Positions 6,531-14,932 of a stretch of 64,000 nt of DNA are shown here, piece by piece. A program made the position numbers and the translations under genes. Source of the DNA: Deltaproteobacteria bacterium (GTDB lineage: Bacteria; Myxococcota_A; Polyangia; Haliangiales; JADYYK01); assembly GCA_020853705.1 (NCBI GenBank), contig JADYYK010000134.1:1-64000 (forward strand). The letters are read 5' to 3'. The notes under the pieces are model-generated. The model was not told where the DNA came from and did no database searches. It saw only the letters and a list, made by a program, of their open reading frames with translations. The number at the start of each line of letters is the position of its first letter. Position 1 is the first letter of the stretch.

Positions 6531-9272
6531 ATGAGGGAAAAACGGCTGCTCTGGGTCGCGCTGCTGGTGCTGGTCGTCGGGGGACTGGCGGGGCTGTGGG
6601 CGTGGAAGGCGCGCGGGCGCGGCAAGGCCAGGGGGGCGGCCACGGCCGGTGGCAAGGCGGGCGCGCGGGCGCGCTTCGCCGGCGCGGTCGAGCCCGAGGC
6701 GGCGCCGATGACCGGGCCGCGGGCGCTGGAGAGCCATGACGACGACCGCCGCGGCGCGCTGCGCCTGGAGGGCCAGGTCATCGACGCCGACGAGCAGCCG
6801 GTGGCCGGCGCGCGGGTAGCGCTGGACGCGAACCCGCGCCGCGTGGTGGACAGCGCGGCCGACGGCTCGTTCGTGTTCGACGCGCTGGTGGCGCGCGACT
6901 ACACGCTGGAGGCGGCCAGCGGCGACGCCCACGCCGGGCCGGTGACCACCCGGGTGCACGCCAGGTCGGAGCCGGTGATCCTGCGCCTGCGCGGCGCGGG
7001 CAGCTTGCAGGTCACGGTGGTCGAGGCGACCACGCGGCGGCCGGTCGCGGGCGCCAGCGTCGAGCTGCGCAGCCTGCTCACGCTCGGCGCGCAGACCGAC
7101 GCGGCCGGCGTCGCGACCGTGCGCGGGGTCGGGGCCGGCTGGCCCATCCTGGTGGTGACCGCGCCAGGGTTCGCGCCGGCGCGACGCATGCTCCAGACCG
7201 CGGGCGCCGGCGCCCTGGAGCGACAGCTGGTCGAGCTGCGCGCGGGCGCCCTGGTGTCGGGCCGCGTGGTCGACGCCGCTGGCAAGCCGGTGGCCGAGGC
7301 GCGCGTGCTGCCCGAGGACGTCAGCGAGCCGTTCCCTGTGCTGGACGCGCGCAGCGACGCCGCGGTCAGCGACGCCGAGGGGCGCTTCGCGTTCAGCGCG
7401 CTGCCGGCGGGCACCTTCCGCTTCGTGGCCCAGCACGCCGAGGCCGGCCCGGGGACCTCGGCGCCGCTGACGCTGGATGGCCTGACGCCGCGCGAGGGCA
7501 TCGAGATCCGCCTCGAGGGCGGGGCGCGGCTCGCGGGGCGCGTGGTCGATGGCGCCGGCGCGGGCGTGGCGGCGGCCACGGTGCGGGTGGCGCTGCGCGA
7601 GGGCCTGCTGTGGAGTCCGACCCGGGTCGCGCTGGCCGACGACGACGGGCGCTTCGATCTGCGCGGGCTGCCGCGGCGCGCCGTCGATGTGCTGGCGCGC
7701 AGCGCGAGCGCGAGCTCCGCCGTGGTGGTCGCCGACCTGGCGGCGACGCCGGTGCGGCAGGACCTGGTGCTCACGCTGGAGGTCGACGGGGTGATCGCCG
7801 GCGTGGTGGTGACGCCCGCGGGCGAGCCCATCCCCGAGGCGCTGGTGCAGGTGGTGCCCGAGCTGCAGGGTGATCCGCGCGCGCGTCGCGAGTGGGGTCT
7901 GCGCGGCTTCCCACGCGACATCGCCGATGGCGCCGGGCGCTTCTCGCTGGGCGGCCTGCCGCCAGGGGCGTACCGGCTGCGCGCGGCGCGCCCGGGTGCG
8001 GTCGAGGATGCCCTCGAGGTCGGCGCCGGCCTGGCGGTGAAGCCTGGTGATCGTGAGGTTCGCATCGTGGTGCCCGAGGACGGGGTGGTGCGCGGGCGGG
8101 TGGCCTACCAGGATGGCTCGACGCCGGGGCTGTATGCGGTCGGCTTCGGCACCGCGAATCCGGCGCCGTTCGCCAGCCCCGACGGTGCGTTCCGGCTGCG
8201 CGTGCCGGGCGGCAAGCAGGCCATCTCGGTGACCGGGCCGACGTTCCTGCCCAGGCACCTGGCGGCGGTCGACGTGAAGACCGGCGACGACACCGAGCTC
8301 GGCACCATCACGGTCGAGCAGGGGCGCTCGATCAGCGGCCGCGTGCTGCGCTCCGATGGCACCCCGGTCGAGGCTGCGCTGGTCGCCGGTGGCAGCGGCC
8401 TGACCGGGACCGGCACCGAGCTGTATGTCGCGGCCGAGAGCCCGGGCTCGCAGAGCACCAGCACCGACGCGGCGGGGCGCTTCGTGCTGACCGGGCTGGG
8501 GCCGCGTCCGCTGGTGGTGATCGCGGAGCACGCCGGGGACGGGCGCTCGCTGGCCTTCCCGGTGCCGCCGGGGGACGGCAGCGCGCAGGTCACGCTGGTG
8601 CTGCAGGCCACCGGGGCGCTGGCCGGCAAGATCACGCGCGCCGGCAAGCCGCTGGAGAAGGTCGTGCTGCTGCTGAACCCGCGCCAGGCGCCGAGCTCGA
8701 CGCTGTTCCTGACCACGGGCGCCGACGGCAGCTATCGCTTCGACAAGGTCAGCCCGGGGGCGTACACGCTGACCGTGATGATCGGCGGCGGCGGCGCAAG
8801 GCCGGGCGACATGTACGCGCGGCTGGTTGACGTGCGCGCTGGGGAGACCGCGACGCTGGACATAGGCCTCGGCAGCGCGGGGGTGACGCTGGACGTGACC
8901 GCGACCGAGGCCGATGGCGCGGTCGCGAAGGCGGCGCTGGTGTGGCTGGTCTCGGGCAGCATCTCGAGCGGCACCATGGATCAGCTGTTCATGCAGGTGG
9001 CCGAGCGCGGCCCGGGGTCGATCCACACCCGCATGGCGCTGGGCGGCAAGCCGGCGCACTTCGAGAGCGTCGAGTCGGGCGCGTACACGGCGTGCGCCAT
9101 CGGGATCCCGCTCGACATCAACGACCCCAGCGCGATGCAGCGCATGCGCGGCATGATGGGGGTGGCGCGCTTCGAGTGCACCCGCCACGAGGTGGCCGCG
9201 GCACCGGCGACGCAGAGCTTCTCGGTGCCGGCGCCGATGGCGAAGCTGCCGGCCGAGCCGCCGCCGCAGTGA
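6531..9272 (+). CDS. Membrane-anchored protein with many carboxypeptidase-regulatory-like repeats
   Basis: 913 residues. One N-terminal membrane helix (about 6-25) with a short positive start is followed by a basic linker and then a long run of beta-sandwich modules. Their repeated signature is G-x-V-x-D-A-x-G-x-P-V-x-x-A-x-V followed by D-x-x-G-R-F-x-L-x-x-L-P-x-G, e.g. RVVDAAGKPVAEARVLPED and GRFSLGGLPPGAYRLRA. This is the CarboxypepD_reg / DUF4198-type fold. It is predicted to face the periplasm as an elongated adhesin- or scaffold-like rod. No enzymatic motif was found. An AT-rich inverted repeat lies just upstream. Confidence 0.82.
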   Translation: MREKRLLWVALLVLVVGGLAGLWAWKARGRGKARGAATAGGKAGARARFAGAVEPEAAPMTGPRALESHDDDRRGALRLEGQVIDADEQPVAGARVALDANPRRVVDSAADGSFVFDALVARDYTLEAASGDAHAGPVTTRVHARSEPVILRLRGAGSLQVTVVEATTRRPVAGASVELRSLLTLGAQTDAAGVATVRGVGAGWPILVVTAPGFAPARRMLQTAGAGALERQLVELRAGALVSGRVVDAAGKPVAEARVLPEDVSEPFPVLDARSDAAVSDAEGRFAFSALPAGTFRFVAQHAEAGPGTSAPLTLDGLTPREGIEIRLEGGARLAGRVVDGAGAGVAAATVRVALREGLLWSPTRVALADDDGRFDLRGLPRRAVDVLARSASASSAVVVADLAATPVRQDLVLTLEVDGVIAGVVVTPAGEPIPEALVQVVPELQGDPRARREWGLRGFPRDIADGAGRFSLGGLPPGAYRLRAARPGAVEDALEVGAGLAVKPGDREVRIVVPEDGVVRGRVAYQDGSTPGLYAVGFGTANPAPFASPDGAFRLRVPGGKQAISVTGPTFLPRHLAAVDVKTGDDTELGTITVEQGRSISGRVLRSDGTPVEAALVAGGSGLTGTGTELYVAAESPGSQSTSTDAAGRFVLTGLGPRPLVVIAEHAGDGRSLAFPVPPGDGSAQVTLVLQATGALAGKITRAGKPLEKVVLLLNPRQAPSSTLFLTTGADGSYRFDKVSPGAYTLTVMIGGGGARPGDMYARLVDVRAGETATLDIGLGSAGVTLDVTATEADGAVAKAALVWLVSGSISSGTMDQLFMQVAERGPGSIHTRMALGGKPAHFESVESGAYTACAIGIPLDINDPSAMQRMRGMMGVARFECTRHEVAAAPATQSFSVPAPMAKLPAEPPPQ

Positions 9273-9278
9273 GCTGGC

Positions 9279-9320
9279 CACCAGACTGGCCAATTGGTCC
9301 AGTGGCCGGTCCAATTGCCG
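9279..9320. repeat. Imperfect inverted/direct repeats around CCAATTG
   Basis: Between two genes, GGCCAATTGGTCC and GGTCCAATTGCC occur 13 bp apart, each holding a CAATTG core. It may be a terminator or a binding site; neither can be decided from sequence. Confidence 0.3.
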
Positions 9321-9401
9321 GCGACGGGAGCTGATCATGCGAGTCAACATATTGAATTTGCTTTGTCGGTCGATGGCGTGTCAGTTGCTAAGACCCAGAG
9401 C

Positions 9402-9863
9402 ATGAGGCGAATTCTGCTGGGTTGTCTGGTCATCATCGTGGGTCTGTCGACTGGCTGCGTGCGACGGCTGGGGTCGAGGCTCGCGTCACCCTTCCAGCAC
9501 ATGGGGAGGCTCTCGCGGGCGATGCTGATGGGAGGGGCGGGCGGAGCGGCACGGCCCGCACTGGCGCCTGCACCCGCGCCTGCGCCTGCGCCAGCACCGC
9601 TGCTGGGTGCGCCGGCGCCGGTGGCGGTTGCGACGCGAGCGCCGCACGCGGCGCCCCCGCCAGCCCCCAGCTTGCAGCATCGGCGCACCGAGGTGCCGAG
9701 CCGCGCCGGGCAGTTCACCGCGCGCTACACCGACAGCGCCGGCAACGCGGTGTGTGAGCCGTTCGAGAGCGGCGGCGTGTGCAACCAGCACTGCACCTCG
9801 GTGCTGCAGTCGGGTGGCGCCAAGGCCGGTTGCAGCTGCCTGGAGGCTGAGCCGTGCTCGTGA
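9402..9863 (+). CDS. Small Pro/Ala-rich lipoprotein, unknown
   Basis: 153 residues. ATG 9402 gives MRRILLGCLVIIVGLSTGC, a clean signal with lipobox LSTGC. Residues about 50-90 form a low-complexity Ala/Pro stretch. The C-terminal 50 residues hold five Cys (AVCEPFESGGVCNQHC, GCSCLEAEPC), which probably form disulfides in the periplasm or at the surface. A longer in-frame start exists upstream but would bury the signal peptide. The 130 bp before it are less GC-rich than average and probably hold the promoter. No family was recognised. Confidence 0.75.
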   Translation: MRRILLGCLVIIVGLSTGCVRRLGSRLASPFQHMGRLSRAMLMGGAGGAARPALAPAPAPAPAPAPLLGAPAPVAVATRAPHAAPPPAPSLQHRRTEVPSRAGQFTARYTDSAGNAVCEPFESGGVCNQHCTSVLQSGGAKAGCSCLEAEPCS

Positions 9864-9956
9864 CCGCTTGAACCAGGCGGGGTGGCGACTGCGACCAGGG
9901 CGATTGCTGGCCGGACGCTGCCCGTGAATCCGGGTATGGTGTGAACGAGGCCCTGC

Positions 9957-11471
9957 TTGTTCAGAAATGACCTGGATGCGGCGCTGGCGCGGGCACAGGC
10001 GGCCGAACGCGAGCTCGACGAGCTGCGGCGCGCGGGCGGCGAGGATCGCAAGCGCGCCGCGAAGCTGGAGAGCGCGCTGAGCGAGGCCAAGGCCGAGCTG
10101 GAGCGGCTGCGCGCCAAGGACGGCGGCGACGGTGGTGGCGGCGGCAGTGGCGGTGGCGGCGGTGGTGGCAAGCGCAAGCGCGAGCGCGCGCGCGCGCGGG
10201 CGGCGAAGAGCAGCGCGAGCAGCCCTGGCGACGCCCCAGCGCGCCGGTCGCGCGGCAAGCAGCTGGCCGCGATCGGCGGCGTGCTGGCGACCGGAGGCCT
10301 CATCGCGGGGCTCATCTTCGGCGGTCGTGCCTGCCAGCGTCAGCGCGCGCTGCGCAGCCCTGGTGAGCTGTATGACGCCCACCTGGTGCAGTCCCACGAC
10401 GGCCAGCCGCGCCTGCTGGTGGTCAGCGAGGCCATCCAGCTCAAGAACAGCGACAATGACGGCAGCAAGTGGCGCATCGACCTGGTCGATCCCGCGACCG
10501 GCAAGCGGCTTCTGCGCAAGGTGTGGTTCGACTCCAGTCGCGACGATCGCCCCGAGCTGCTGCCCGCGGGGCCGGGGCGCTTCTGGTGCGATCTCGATGG
10601 CAGCTATGTCGGCAAGCGCCAGCTGCTCGAGCTGTGTGATGTCGACACCCTGGGGGTCGCGGTCAGCACCCGCGCGCTGATCGCCAGCAGCCCCGCGCTG
10701 GCGGGCGGGCTGTCGTACTCGCCCGAGGTCGACCTCGGCAGCGGCGCGCTGCTGGTGACGACGAAGAGCGCCGAGAAGCTGATCATCGACAGCAAGGAGC
10801 TGGTGGCGCGCCCGTTCCGCGGCAGCAAGGACACCGTGTGCCTGCAGGCGTACGAGGGCGGCGGCCAGGTGCTGCGCTCCGTGCTGGAGGCCGCGTACTC
10901 GGCGAAGTTCGGTCGCACGCTCCAGGTCCACGAGGGTAACAACTGCGCCAGCCTCGGCAACCTGTCGTACAGCGACCTCGAGCTGCGCGCCTTCCTGCGC
11001 GAGCTGCCGCGGCTGGCCAGCCTGGGCCGCGGCGCCGACGGCGCCACCCCCTCGCTCGTGGATCCGTACAGCTTCCAGGCGGTCGACGGCGGCCCGCGCG
11101 AGGGGCTGTTCAAGGACGCCGGCGCGTTCGAGCCCAAGCTCCGCGTCGGCGACGCGACCTTCATCGACCCCGAGGTGCTCACCGAGTATGGCCACGACGG
11201 TCACGGCATCCTGCTACCCGGCGACGGTGGCGTCATCGTGGTGCACCAGGACACCATGGATCGCAACAGCGCCAGCGTGTTGCTGAGCCGGCTGACCCTG
11301 ACCGATGGCAAGGTGCACTGGACCCTGACGCTGCCCGCCGGCGAGGTCCTGATGGGCCACCTGATGGGCGACGTGGCCATCGTCGCCCTGCGCCTGTTCC
11401 ACGACCGCCAGAGCGTGGTGGTCGCCATCGCCTGGCAAGACGGCAGCGAGCGCTGGCGCTACAAGATGTAG
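9957..11471 (+). CDS. Coiled-coil, single-membrane-helix protein with propeller-like C-terminal domain
   Basis: 504 residues. It starts at TTG 9957: an in-frame TGA at 9942 excludes longer versions, and GAGG lies 6 nt upstream. Order: Ala/Glu-rich coiled coil (1-56), Gly-rich linker, strongly basic patch (about 72-102), one membrane helix (about 103-122, AAIGGVLATGGLIAGLIFGG), then about 375 residues of beta-rich sequence. The latter contains DLVDPATGKRLLRKVWF and ends VVAIAWQDGSERWRYKM, resembling PQQ/WD-like propeller repeats. Topology suggests a cytoplasmic coiled coil and an external propeller. The function is unknown. Confidence 0.75.
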   Translation: MFRNDLDAALARAQAAERELDELRRAGGEDRKRAAKLESALSEAKAELERLRAKDGGDGGGGGSGGGGGGGKRKRERARARAAKSSASSPGDAPARRSRGKQLAAIGGVLATGGLIAGLIFGGRACQRQRALRSPGELYDAHLVQSHDGQPRLLVVSEAIQLKNSDNDGSKWRIDLVDPATGKRLLRKVWFDSSRDDRPELLPAGPGRFWCDLDGSYVGKRQLLELCDVDTLGVAVSTRALIASSPALAGGLSYSPEVDLGSGALLVTTKSAEKLIIDSKELVARPFRGSKDTVCLQAYEGGGQVLRSVLEAAYSAKFGRTLQVHEGNNCASLGNLSYSDLELRAFLRELPRLASLGRGADGATPSLVDPYSFQAVDGGPREGLFKDAGAFEPKLRVGDATFIDPEVLTEYGHDGHGILLPGDGGVIVVHQDTMDRNSASVLLSRLTLTDGKVHWTLTLPAGEVLMGHLMGDVAIVALRLFHDRQSVVVAIAWQDGSERWRYKM

Positions 11472-11529
11472 CGCCCACGCGCGTCCCTCCTGGCCGCCGC
11501 GGCAGACGGTGTAGAGTGGCCGGCGGTAC

Positions 11530-12285
11530 ATGGGGCTCGCCGCATACGTCAGTTGCACCTGCTGGGCCGAGGGTAAGGCGCTGCCGTTCGAGCGCCCGGA
11601 GCTGGTCCAGGACGAGGGCGGGCCGAACCTGGCGGTGGACGACGAAGGCAATCGCGAGCTGTACCAGCGCTTTCTCGACTGGAAACGCACGGCGTGCCCG
11701 CACCCAGGCATGCACCTGGTCTACCAGCGCATCTCGAACTTGAGTGACTACCGGACCTTCCAGGAGGCGCTCGCCCGGCTGGGCTGGCAGCGATTCCCGA
11801 CCCTGCAGGCCGAGCTGCCCGAAGGCAACAGCGGCGCGATGGACGCTTCGAGCGCTGCGCTGATGCTCGACGAGCTGCAGGCGTTCGCCGAGGCCGTCGT
11901 CGGCCAGGATGAAGTCGTCCTCGTCGACAGCGATACCGGCGCGCTCGCGTACAGCTATGTGGCCGGCTATCAGGGGCTGTTCCTGTGGGCCGGATCGATC
12001 GGCTACGAGGTCGGCTTCGACCCCGCCGGTCTGTTCGTGCGCCGGCCGCCGAGGTTGGGCAGCGTCGAGCTGTTCCGCGCCATGCGGGTCGACCGCCCGC
12101 CGGGCCGCTTTGTCGACCGCGACACTGGGGTCACGCTCGAGTGCCCGCTCGACTGGGGCGAGGGGCGCCGCTTCGAGGTCACCGTGCGCGCCATGACGGC
12201 CGGGGGCTTCGACCACATCATCGAGCCGCTGCGGATCGTGTGCCGCGCCTCGGTGGCGACGGGAAACCTGGTGTTCTGGGCTTGA
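11530..12285 (+). CDS. Conserved-looking hypothetical protein
   Basis: 251 residues, no signal peptide. It begins MGLAAYVSCTCWAEGK with two early Cys and has an acidic, aromatic-rich composition typical of a folded cytoplasmic protein (e.g. RFLDWKRTACPHPGMHLVYQ). The codon usage matches its neighbours. TAGAGT at 11512-11517 could be its -10 (gap 12). I do not recognise the family. Confidence 0.72.
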   Translation: MGLAAYVSCTCWAEGKALPFERPELVQDEGGPNLAVDDEGNRELYQRFLDWKRTACPHPGMHLVYQRISNLSDYRTFQEALARLGWQRFPTLQAELPEGNSGAMDASSAALMLDELQAFAEAVVGQDEVVLVDSDTGALAYSYVAGYQGLFLWAGSIGYEVGFDPAGLFVRRPPRLGSVELFRAMRVDRPPGRFVDRDTGVTLECPLDWGEGRRFEVTVRAMTAGGFDHIIEPLRIVCRASVATGNLVFWA

Positions 12286-12295
12286 GCCGGCGGGG

Positions 12296-12301
12296 TAAGC
12301 T
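12296..12301 (+). promoter_or_regulatory. -10 box TAAGCT, 6 nt before ATG 12308
   Basis: GGGG-TAAGCT, six bases, then ATG; no Shine-Dalgarno. A leaderless geometry is inferred. Confidence 0.5.
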
Positions 12302-12307
12302 CGCGGC

Positions 12308-13771
12308 ATGAGCTGGCGGCTTGTGGTTGCGATGGTCGTGCTGGCGTCGCGGGTCGCGCTGGCGGCGCCGGTGCTGCGCGTCGAGGGGCGCGCCTTCAAG
12401 GACGCCGCGGGGCGCACGGTGCTGCTGCGCGGGGTCAACGTCGCGGGTGACTCCAAGGTGCCGCCGTTTCGGCCCATCACCCGGGCCGACATGTTGACGC
12501 CGCTCAGCGGGTGGGGGCTCAACGCGGTGCGCCTGCTGTTCACCTGGGAGGCCTACGAGCCGACCCCGGGCGCCTATGACGCCGGCTATCTCGACTACTA
12601 CGTGCAGGCGGTGCGCTGGGCCCACGAGGCCGGCCTGTATGTGATCGTCGACTTCCACCAGGACGGCTTCGGTCGAGCCCTGCTGGGCGGCTGTGGTGAG
12701 GGCTTCCCGGCCTGGGCCATCGCGCCCGGCATCCCGCAGGCGACGCCCGACAACGGCCCGAGCTGCGTCAACTGGGGCGCGCGCCTGCTGTCGGACCAGC
12801 CGACCCACGACGCATTCGACGCCTTCTACGCCGACACCGCGGGCGCGCGCACGCGCTACCTGGCCATGGTCAAGAGCGTCGCCACCCGCCTGGCCAGCGA
12901 GCCCGGCGTCATCGGCTACGACCCCATCAATGAACCCTGGGGCGACGAGGTCACCCAGGTCGGCCCGCTCGAGCACGACGCCGCGCGCGCCATCCGCGAG
13001 GCCGCGCCCGACACCATCATCTTCCTGTCGCCGAACGCCATCACCAGCGTGGGCACGCCCAGCGCCCTGCCCCGCCCCACGCTGACCAACTACGCGTTCT
13101 CGCCGCACTACTACAACACCTTCGTGGCGTCGCTGCACCAGTGGGACGGCAGCGGCGTCAGCGAGGCCATGAAGACGATGGACGACAAGGCCGCCGAGTG
13201 GGGCGTGCCGCTGCTGGTCGGTGAGCTGGGCGCGGCGCCCGACACCAGCCGCGGCACCGAGTACCTGGACGCGCTGTACGCCGAGCTGGACGCCCGCCTG
13301 GCCTCGGCCACGCAGTGGGTCTACACCCCGGGCTGGACCCCGCAGAAGTTCGACGGCTGGAACGTCGAGGATTTCTCCATCGTCGACGACAAGGGAGCGC
13401 TGCGGCAGAACTTCCGCCCGCGCCCCTACCCGGCCAAGCTCGCGGGCACCCCGGTGCGCTTCACGGTCAGCGCCAGCGCCGTCGAGCTGACCTGGATGAA
13501 CGACCCCGCGCTGGGCGCGACCGAGCTGTTCGTCCCGGCGGGCAGCTTCGGCAGCGGCACCCCGGCCGCCGACGGCGACGGCATCAAGTGCAGCTTCGCC
13601 GACGCCAGCCATGTGTCCTGCACCAGCACGCGCACCGGCGCGGTCACCGTGCGCGTGCACGCCCGCGGCGGCGACTCCAGCTGCGGCCTGACCGGCGCGG
13701 AGCCGCTGCTGCTGCTGGTCGCGCTGGCGCTGGGGCGACGGCTGCGGCTGCGGCGCGTGCACCGACGCTAG
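12308..13771 (+). CDS. Secreted GH5-type glycoside hydrolase with MYXO-CTERM-like tail
   Basis: 487 residues. The Sec signal ends near VALAAPVLR. The TIM-barrel shows LLRGVNVAGD, GLNAVRLLFTWEAYEP, VIVDFHQDGFG, the acid/base Glu209 in INEPWG and the nucleophile Glu306 in VGELGA. This matches cellulase-family GH5 enzymes and looks closest to endoglycoceramidase-type members; substrate inferred only loosely. A small beta domain follows (about 380-450). The C-terminus SSCGLTGAEP, a hydrophobic helix and RRLRLRR fit a Cys-containing MYXO-CTERM-type sorting signal. Its TAG stop lies in the same CTAG that ends the convergent neighbour. Confidence 0.88.
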   Translation: MSWRLVVAMVVLASRVALAAPVLRVEGRAFKDAAGRTVLLRGVNVAGDSKVPPFRPITRADMLTPLSGWGLNAVRLLFTWEAYEPTPGAYDAGYLDYYVQAVRWAHEAGLYVIVDFHQDGFGRALLGGCGEGFPAWAIAPGIPQATPDNGPSCVNWGARLLSDQPTHDAFDAFYADTAGARTRYLAMVKSVATRLASEPGVIGYDPINEPWGDEVTQVGPLEHDAARAIREAAPDTIIFLSPNAITSVGTPSALPRPTLTNYAFSPHYYNTFVASLHQWDGSGVSEAMKTMDDKAAEWGVPLLVGELGAAPDTSRGTEYLDALYAELDARLASATQWVYTPGWTPQKFDGWNVEDFSIVDDKGALRQNFRPRPYPAKLAGTPVRFTVSASAVELTWMNDPALGATELFVPAGSFGSGTPAADGDGIKCSFADASHVSCTSTRTGAVTVRVHARGGDSSCGLTGAEPLLLLVALALGRRLRLRRVHRR

Positions 13772-14241
13772 TTCGGCCGCGGCAGCTCGATGCGGTCGAC
13801 GCGGGTGACGCGCCAGCGGCCGGATTGCTTCTGCCAGCCGAGCTCGAACAGGCCGCCGTGGGTCTCCAGCGGGGCGTCGCCGGAGCGGCGGAAGCGCAGC
13901 AGGTAGTCGCCGGTGCTGGTGGCACTGGCGCCGGAGTCGGTCACCACGACCTCGAGGCGTGACAGCCGCGCGCTGCCGTCGCGCCAGAAGAAGGTGCCGG
14001 CGCGCAGGTTGTCGATCAGCTCGTCGCGCGGCATGCCGCGCCAGGTCAGCTCGGGGGCCAGCCGCGCGCCGACCTTGCTGGCGCGACCGCGCACGATCTC
14101 GCTGGCCAGGGTACGGGTGTCGGCCGCGACCTGGTCGCGATCCGACAGTTTCGGGCGCATGCAGCGGCGCAGCGTGAAGCCGCCGGCGACAACGCCGGCG
14201 ATGGCCACCCCGATGACCAGCTCGCGCGTGCCGATCTGCAT
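13768..14241 (-). CDS. Single-helix membrane protein with NTF2-like domain
   Basis: 157 residues from ATG 14241. An N-terminal membrane helix (about 8-25, VIGVAIAGVVAGGFTL) is followed by a basic stop-transfer segment, then about 110 residues of NTF2/SnoaL-like pattern. These include SEIVRGRASKVGARLAPELTW, a beta-rich core and WRVTRVDRIELP at the end. A long upstream extension of the frame is low-complexity and overlaps the divergent lipoprotein gene, so it was rejected. On the minus strand TATCAT sits 10 nt upstream. Confidence 0.72.
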   Translation of the reverse strand: MQIGTRELVIGVAIAGVVAGGFTLRRCMRPKLSDRDQVAADTRTLASEIVRGRASKVGARLAPELTWRGMPRDELIDNLRAGTFFWRDGSARLSRLEVVVTDSGASATSTGDYLLRFRRSGDAPLETHGGLFELGWQKQSGRWRVTRVDRIELPRPN

Positions 14242-14289
14242 GATGCGACCGATGATACAGGGTCGGCTGCGCGCGCGTCGCGGGTGCAC

Positions 14290-14295
14290 TACCAT
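14290..14295 (+). promoter_or_regulatory. -10 box TACCAT, 6 nt before ATG 14302
   Basis: The six spacer bases contain GGAGG directly against the ATG, too close to serve as a normal Shine-Dalgarno, so a leaderless start from this -10 is preferred. Confidence 0.45.
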
Positions 14296-14301
14296 GGAGG
14301 C

Positions 14302-14907
14302 ATGAACCTCGCGCGTGGTCCTGCTGGGCTGTCGATGCTGCTGGCGCTGGCCGGCTGCGGAGGTTCGTCCACCAGCGTGCGAGACGCCGCGACCGCCGTG
14401 GACGCCGCGAACGATGACGGCGGCGCCTGCCGCGGCACCTCGCTGACCGATCCGGTGCTCGACGGGGTCAGCCTGGCGGTACGCGGGCCGTGTGTGTTCA
14501 CGCTGGCGCAGGCGCGCGCGGGCCTCAGCGTGCCGTTCGACATCGTGGTCGCGCACGCCGTCCCCGGCGTGGTGGCGACGCCACAGGACGGTGGGCAGTG
14601 CGAGCGCGCGGACGCCAGCGGCCTCATCCCCTTCGCCGAGCTGACCGGCGGCGGGCAGCGCTACTGCCTGTGTGACACCGGCCTGTGCGTGCCGCCGTCG
14701 ACCACGCCGGTGACGCTGGCCGCGGGCACCACCAGCGCGCAGTTCACCTGGGACGGCGTCAACTGGACCGGGCCGTCCGACACCAACAACCCCAAGGGCG
14801 CCGCCTTCCCCGCGGGCAGCTACACCCTGCGCATCAGCGCCACGGGCACGGTCAACGGCACCGCGTTCACGATCGCCGCCACCTACCCGATCACCCTGGT
14901 GCCCTGA
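14302..14907 (+). CDS. Lipoprotein, unknown function
   Basis: 201 residues. ATG 14302 gives MNLARGPAGLSMLLALAGC, a signal with lipobox LAGC, followed by an Asp/Ala linker. The mature protein is beta-rich with two Cys pairs (RYCLCDTGLC) and ends in TYTL-like strands (GSYTLRISATGTVNG). A GTG at 14284 is an alternative start. It is divergent from the NTF2-like gene. No family was recognised. Confidence 0.75.
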   Translation: MNLARGPAGLSMLLALAGCGGSSTSVRDAATAVDAANDDGGACRGTSLTDPVLDGVSLAVRGPCVFTLAQARAGLSVPFDIVVAHAVPGVVATPQDGGQCERADASGLIPFAELTGGGQRYCLCDTGLCVPPSTTPVTLAAGTTSAQFTWDGVNWTGPSDTNNPKGAAFPAGSYTLRISATGTVNGTAFTIAATYPITLVP

Positions 14908-14921
14908 GCGGCCGAGGCGGG

Positions 14922-14927
14922 TACCAT
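14922..14927 (+). promoter_or_regulatory. -10 box TACCAT before ATG 14933/14939
   Basis: GGG-TACCAT lies 5 nt before ATG 14933 and 11 nt before ATG 14939. It is the same sequence and spacing class as at 1443 and 14290. Confidence 0.45.
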
Positions 14928-14932
14928 GGGCC

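Noticed and set aside
4749-9350. Very long minus-strand open frame opposite the lactonase and repeat-protein genes
   Set aside because: Its translation is Arg/His/Ala/Gln-rich without domains, and the plus strand holds two well-formed proteins with signals and recognisable repeats. High GC makes such antisense frames common here.
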